Positions 60,549 to 64,000 of a stretch of 64,000 nt of DNA are shown here, piece by piece (the first letter of the stretch is position 1; every line of letters begins with the position of its first letter). The stretch is from Ceratothoa steindachneri. Taxonomy: Eukaryota; Arthropoda; Malacostraca; Isopoda; Cymothoidae. Where the stretch lies: contig OZ018328.1 of assembly GCA_963969495.1 (NCBI GenBank), positions 124,001 through 188,000 of the forward strand. Direction: 5' to 3'. Under the pieces are notes generated by a model, which saw only the letters and a list, made by a program, of their open reading frames with translations, had not been told where the DNA came from and did not search any database. The position numbers and the translations under genes were made by a program.

Positions 60549-62185
60549 GGAATATGGAGAAATACCTGATGATTGGAAGAGAGTGAATGTAGTCCCCATT
60601 TTCAAGAAGGGTAGTGAAGAGGATCCAAATAACTTTAGACCGGGTAGCCTAACTCCTGTAGTCTGTAAAATTCTTGAGAAAATAGTTAAAAAAGGGATTT
60701 GCCAACATCTAGAGAGAGAGGGGTTAATCAGCGATGCTCAGCATGGGTTTAGATCAGGCAGATCATGTTTGACTAATTTACTAAATTTTCTGAAGTTTGT
60801 AACAGATGAAGTAGATAAAGGAGAGAATGTAGATATAATTTACTTAGATTTTAGTAAAGCATTTGATAAGGTACCACATAGGAGACTAGTTCATAAATTA
60901 AAAATGATTGGGATATGTGGGGGTGTTTCAAATTGGATAGCTGAGTGGCTGAAAGACAGGAAGCAAAGGGTAGTGCTAAATGGTGTAAAGTCAGAGTGGA
61001 GGGATGTTAGCAGTGGGGTTCCTCAGGGATCACTTCTCGGTCCATTATTATTTGTCATCTATATAAACGATCTTGGAGAGGCAGTTAATAATAAAGTGTC
61101 AATTTTTGCGGATGATGCCAAATTAGCAGCTGTAGGTAAAGATATTGATGATAATTTTAAAGTGCAGGGGGATTTAAATAAATTGTTATCCTGGGCACAT
61201 AAGTGGCAAATGACTTTCAACCTTGATAAGTGCAAAGTTATTAACATGGGAAACGATAATAGAGAATTTAACTATGAAATGGATGGGCATTAGCTGAGCT
61301 CAGTAGAGGATGAGAAAGATCTAGGAGTAGTAATAGATAAGTCATTAAAGTTTTCTAAGCAGTGTATTGAAGCAAGAAATAGGGCAAATAGAGTGCTGGA
61401 TTTCATTAAGAGAAATGTCAGTTACAAAAGTAAGGAGGTTATTCTTAAACTCTATAACTCTTAGGTTAGGCCACATCTATAGTACTGTATACAGGCATGG
61501 TCCCCATATTTTAGACTCGATATTAACCTTCTCGAGTCAGGGCAACGGAGGGCAACAAAGATTATTCTTTCCCTGAGGCACCTTGAATATATAGATAGAC
61601 TGAGGGTATTAAATATGTTCTCGTTCAAAAGGAGGTGTGGGAGAGGGAATATGATTAAGCTCTTTAAAAAATTTTCTGGGATAGATAAATTGGATGTTAG
61701 CAAGTTTTTTGAGTTAGATGATGGAAATCAGACTAGAGGTTACCACTTGAAAATTAAAAAGCAAGGGTGTAGGTTGGATTTAAGAAAATATTTTTTCACC
61801 AATAGAGTGGTAGACTTCTGGAACAAATTGCCGCGGAGGGTAGTAGGTAGTCCAAATTTAAATGTATTTAAGTGTAGGTTGGATGAATTTATGGGGAAGG
61901 AAGGTTGTGATGGTTCCTAAGTTTTATATATATCAATATTTCTTGTATATATCTATAGCTGCATGATTTAGTTCTTGACAAGCCTTGATTGGTGATACCC
62001 TTGTTTGTGGATGCAATCCTCTGGATGTAGTTTTCCTGGGAGTTTGGAGGCCTTAAAAAAGAGGCCGTTTGACTCGGATGACCTATGATGAGCCCTTGGC
62101 GTCTTTTGTCATCTGTTATTTTATATTGTGGGGGGACTTTGATTTTGTCTTCCGCTGATGAGGGTACTTTTTGTGGGTGGGTTTT
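60549..62185 (+). mobile_element. CR1 family A, right piece (unit 2)
   Basis: Resumes with GAATATGGAGAAATACCTGA and follows 55309-56942 almost base for base. It includes the TAG in GGGCATTAGCTGAG (near 61293) and two further shared stops (near 61461 and 61476). The reverse transcriptase C-terminus ends at 61918-61920. Confidence 0.87.
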
Positions 62186-62987
62186 GATATATACAAACAA
62201 TATTAATATATACAAAACTTAGGAACCATCACAACCTTCCCTCCACATAAACTCATCCAACCTACTCTTAAATACATTTAAATCTGGACTACCTACTACC
62301 CTCCGCAGCAATTTATTCCAGAAGTCCACCACTTTATTGGTGAAAAAATATTTTCTTAAATCCAGTCTACACCCTTGCTTTTTAATTTTCAAGTAGTGAC
62401 CTCTAGTCCAATTTCCATTATCTAACTCCAAAAACTTGCTAACATCCAATTTATCTATCCCGGAAATTTTTTTAAAGAGCTCAATCATATCCCCTCTCAC
62501 ACACCTCCTTTCAAACGAGAACATATTTAATACCCTCAGTCTATCTATATATTCAAGGTGCCTCAGGAAAGGAATAATCTTTGTTGCCCTCCATTGCACT
62601 GACTCGATAAGGTTAATATCGTGTCTAAAATGTGGGGACCATGCCTGTATACAGTACTCTAGATGTAGCCTAACTTAAGAGTTATAGAGTTTAAGAATAA
62701 CCTCCTTACTTTTGTAACTGACATTTCTCTTAATAAAACCCAGCACTCTATTTGCCCTATTTCTTGCTTCAATTCACTGCTTAGAAAACCTTAATGACTT
62801 ATCAATTACTACTCCTAGATGTTCTCATCCTCTACTAAGCTCAGCCAATGCCCATCCATTTGATAGTTAAATTCTCTATTATCTTTTCCCATGTTAATAA
62901 CTTTGCACTTGTCAAGGTTGAAAGTTATTGCTACTTATGTGCCCAGGATAACAATTTATTTAAATCCCCCTGCACTTTAAAATTCTC
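62186..62987 (-). mobile_element. CR1 family A, inverted partial copy (unit 2)
   Basis: Near-identical to 56943-57745, with the same left and right junctions. Confidence 0.85.
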
Positions 62988-64000
62988 TTAAGAACATAAG
63001 AACATAAAAAAAGGAGACTGCAAAAGACCATTCCTGGCCTAAACTTGGCAGCTCCTGTTCCAGTCAACACACACAAGATTTCTTACCAGAGAAAAGTCAT
63101 CAACATTGTCACCCTTTACAGGAGTTCGTCAGATCTAATCTAGAATATACATAAAATGCATCCAGAGGATTACGTCCATTCATGCAACCGCAAAATATAA
63201 TCTCCCCACTCCTTAGAAAAATATATACATATGTACATAAAAAAAGTTAGTCCCATCTAGCAGCTTCATCCATATATTTATCTAATCTATTCTTAAAACT
63301 ACCCAGAGAGGAGGCTTCTATCACATGTCTAGTGAGCCTATTCCATTCATCTACCACACGATTTGTAAACCAATTCCTCCCAATCTCCTTCCTAAACCTA
63401 TACTTATCAAGCTTAAACCCATTGCTACATATCCTGTCATGTTCACTAAGTATAAGAACCTTACCCAGATCCCCTGATTATCTCCTTTAACCCATTTGAA
63501 GACTTCAATCAATTTCCCTCTGACTCTTCTCCTTTACAATGTATGTAGATTTAGTTTTCTGAGCCTTTCACCACAAGGTAAGTTCCTTAGCCCACCAATC
63601 ATCTTTGTTATCCTTCTCTGCACAGACTCAAGCAAATCAATATCCTTCCTATAATATGGTGACCAAAATTGTACTGCATAGTCTAGATGAGGCCTAACTA
63701 GCGCCCGATAGAGTTTTAGAATGACTTCAGCACTCTTATTGCTTACACTCCTCCTAATGAATCCCAATATCCTATTAGCTTTATTCTTGGCATTTAGGCA
63801 TTGCTTTCTAGGACAAAGGTCTGAACTTACCAAAATACCCAAGTCCCTCTCACAATCGGTCCTCCCTAAAATTCTCCCATTTAATTTATAACTATTCAAT
63901 GGATTATTTCTACCTATACTAAGTACACTACATTTTTCTATGTTAAACTTCATTTGCCATTTCTCGGCCCAATTGGACAGAATGGTCAATTCCTCCTGCA
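62988..64000 (-). mobile_element. CR1 family B, third copy, runs off the window
   Basis: Matches 57746-58745 closely: octamer tail, the 3' part that unit 1 lacks, and a reverse transcriptase frame from 63989 to 63534. It indicates a third duplication unit continuing beyond the window. Confidence 0.85.

Larger units (their letters stand above)
54431..64000. repeat. Tandem segmental duplication of a CR1 mosaic (about 3.9 kb unit)
   Basis: The order B(-), A(+), A(-) occurs at 54431-57745 and again at 57746-62987, and B(-) begins a third time at 62988. Correcting for the 561-bp deletion in unit 1 and the 1.38-kb insertion in unit 2 gives unit lengths of about 3.88 and 3.87 kb. Internal junctions and nonsense codons are shared, so the whole mosaic was copied after it had formed and decayed. 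Confidence 0.85.

Overview
This window looks like a piece of a large, repeat-rich arthropod genome. A crustacean is the most likely source, but that is an inference from the mix of repeat families. Supporting evidence is a host gene with GT-AG introns, CR1- and I-type LINEs, Ty3/gypsy elements, a mariner, (TA)n tracts, short TTAGG runs (the arthropod telomere motif) and two broken copies of a multicopy arthropod protein family. Nothing bacterial or viral was seen: no operons, ribosome binding sites, CRISPR or phage genes.

Layout. 1-1925: no gene. 1926-6770: an internally deleted gypsy-like LTR element on the minus strand, with complete TG...CA LTRs, gag and protease remains, an integrase GPY/F tail and no reverse transcriptase. 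6771-10440: almost empty. 10443-11360: a mariner deletion derivative with intact inverted repeats. 11363-16250: non-coding, with TTAGG runs and a 62-bp-arm hairpin beside (TA)n tracts. 16264-17320 and 22348-22987: a pseudogene of the arthropod family, split by a nearly intact full-length CR1 LINE (17321-22347, minus).

24880-25460: a rearranged I-type LINE fossil. 27093-53076 (minus): the one host gene that can be assembled, a five-exon C2H2 zinc-finger gene. Four short acidic N-terminal exons (53017-53076, 50419-50493, 38455-38598, 38044-38205) and a zinc-finger exon (27093-28277) all join in phase 0. Its introns are packed with retroelements. Intron 4 holds an I-type LINE (29780 to about 35690) nested in older I-type debris. 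Intron 2 holds a second pseudogene copy (38948-39759 and 48478-48857) split by a complete 8.7-kb gypsy element (39760-48477), plus a CR1 fragment. Intron 1 holds CR1 3' ends inserted in an older LINE fossil.

53669-64000: stacked CR1 fragments of two families (here A and B), including a tandem duplication of about 3.9 kb whose copies share the same disabling mutations.

The most unusual item is the 39760-48477 gypsy element. Between RNase H and integrase its pol carries a decayed OTU-type cysteine protease domain followed by a second retropepsin-like domain, in addition to the usual protease upstream of reverse transcriptase. All mobile elements here look inactive. The CR1 at 17321-22347 has the best-preserved ORF2, with one in-frame TGA.
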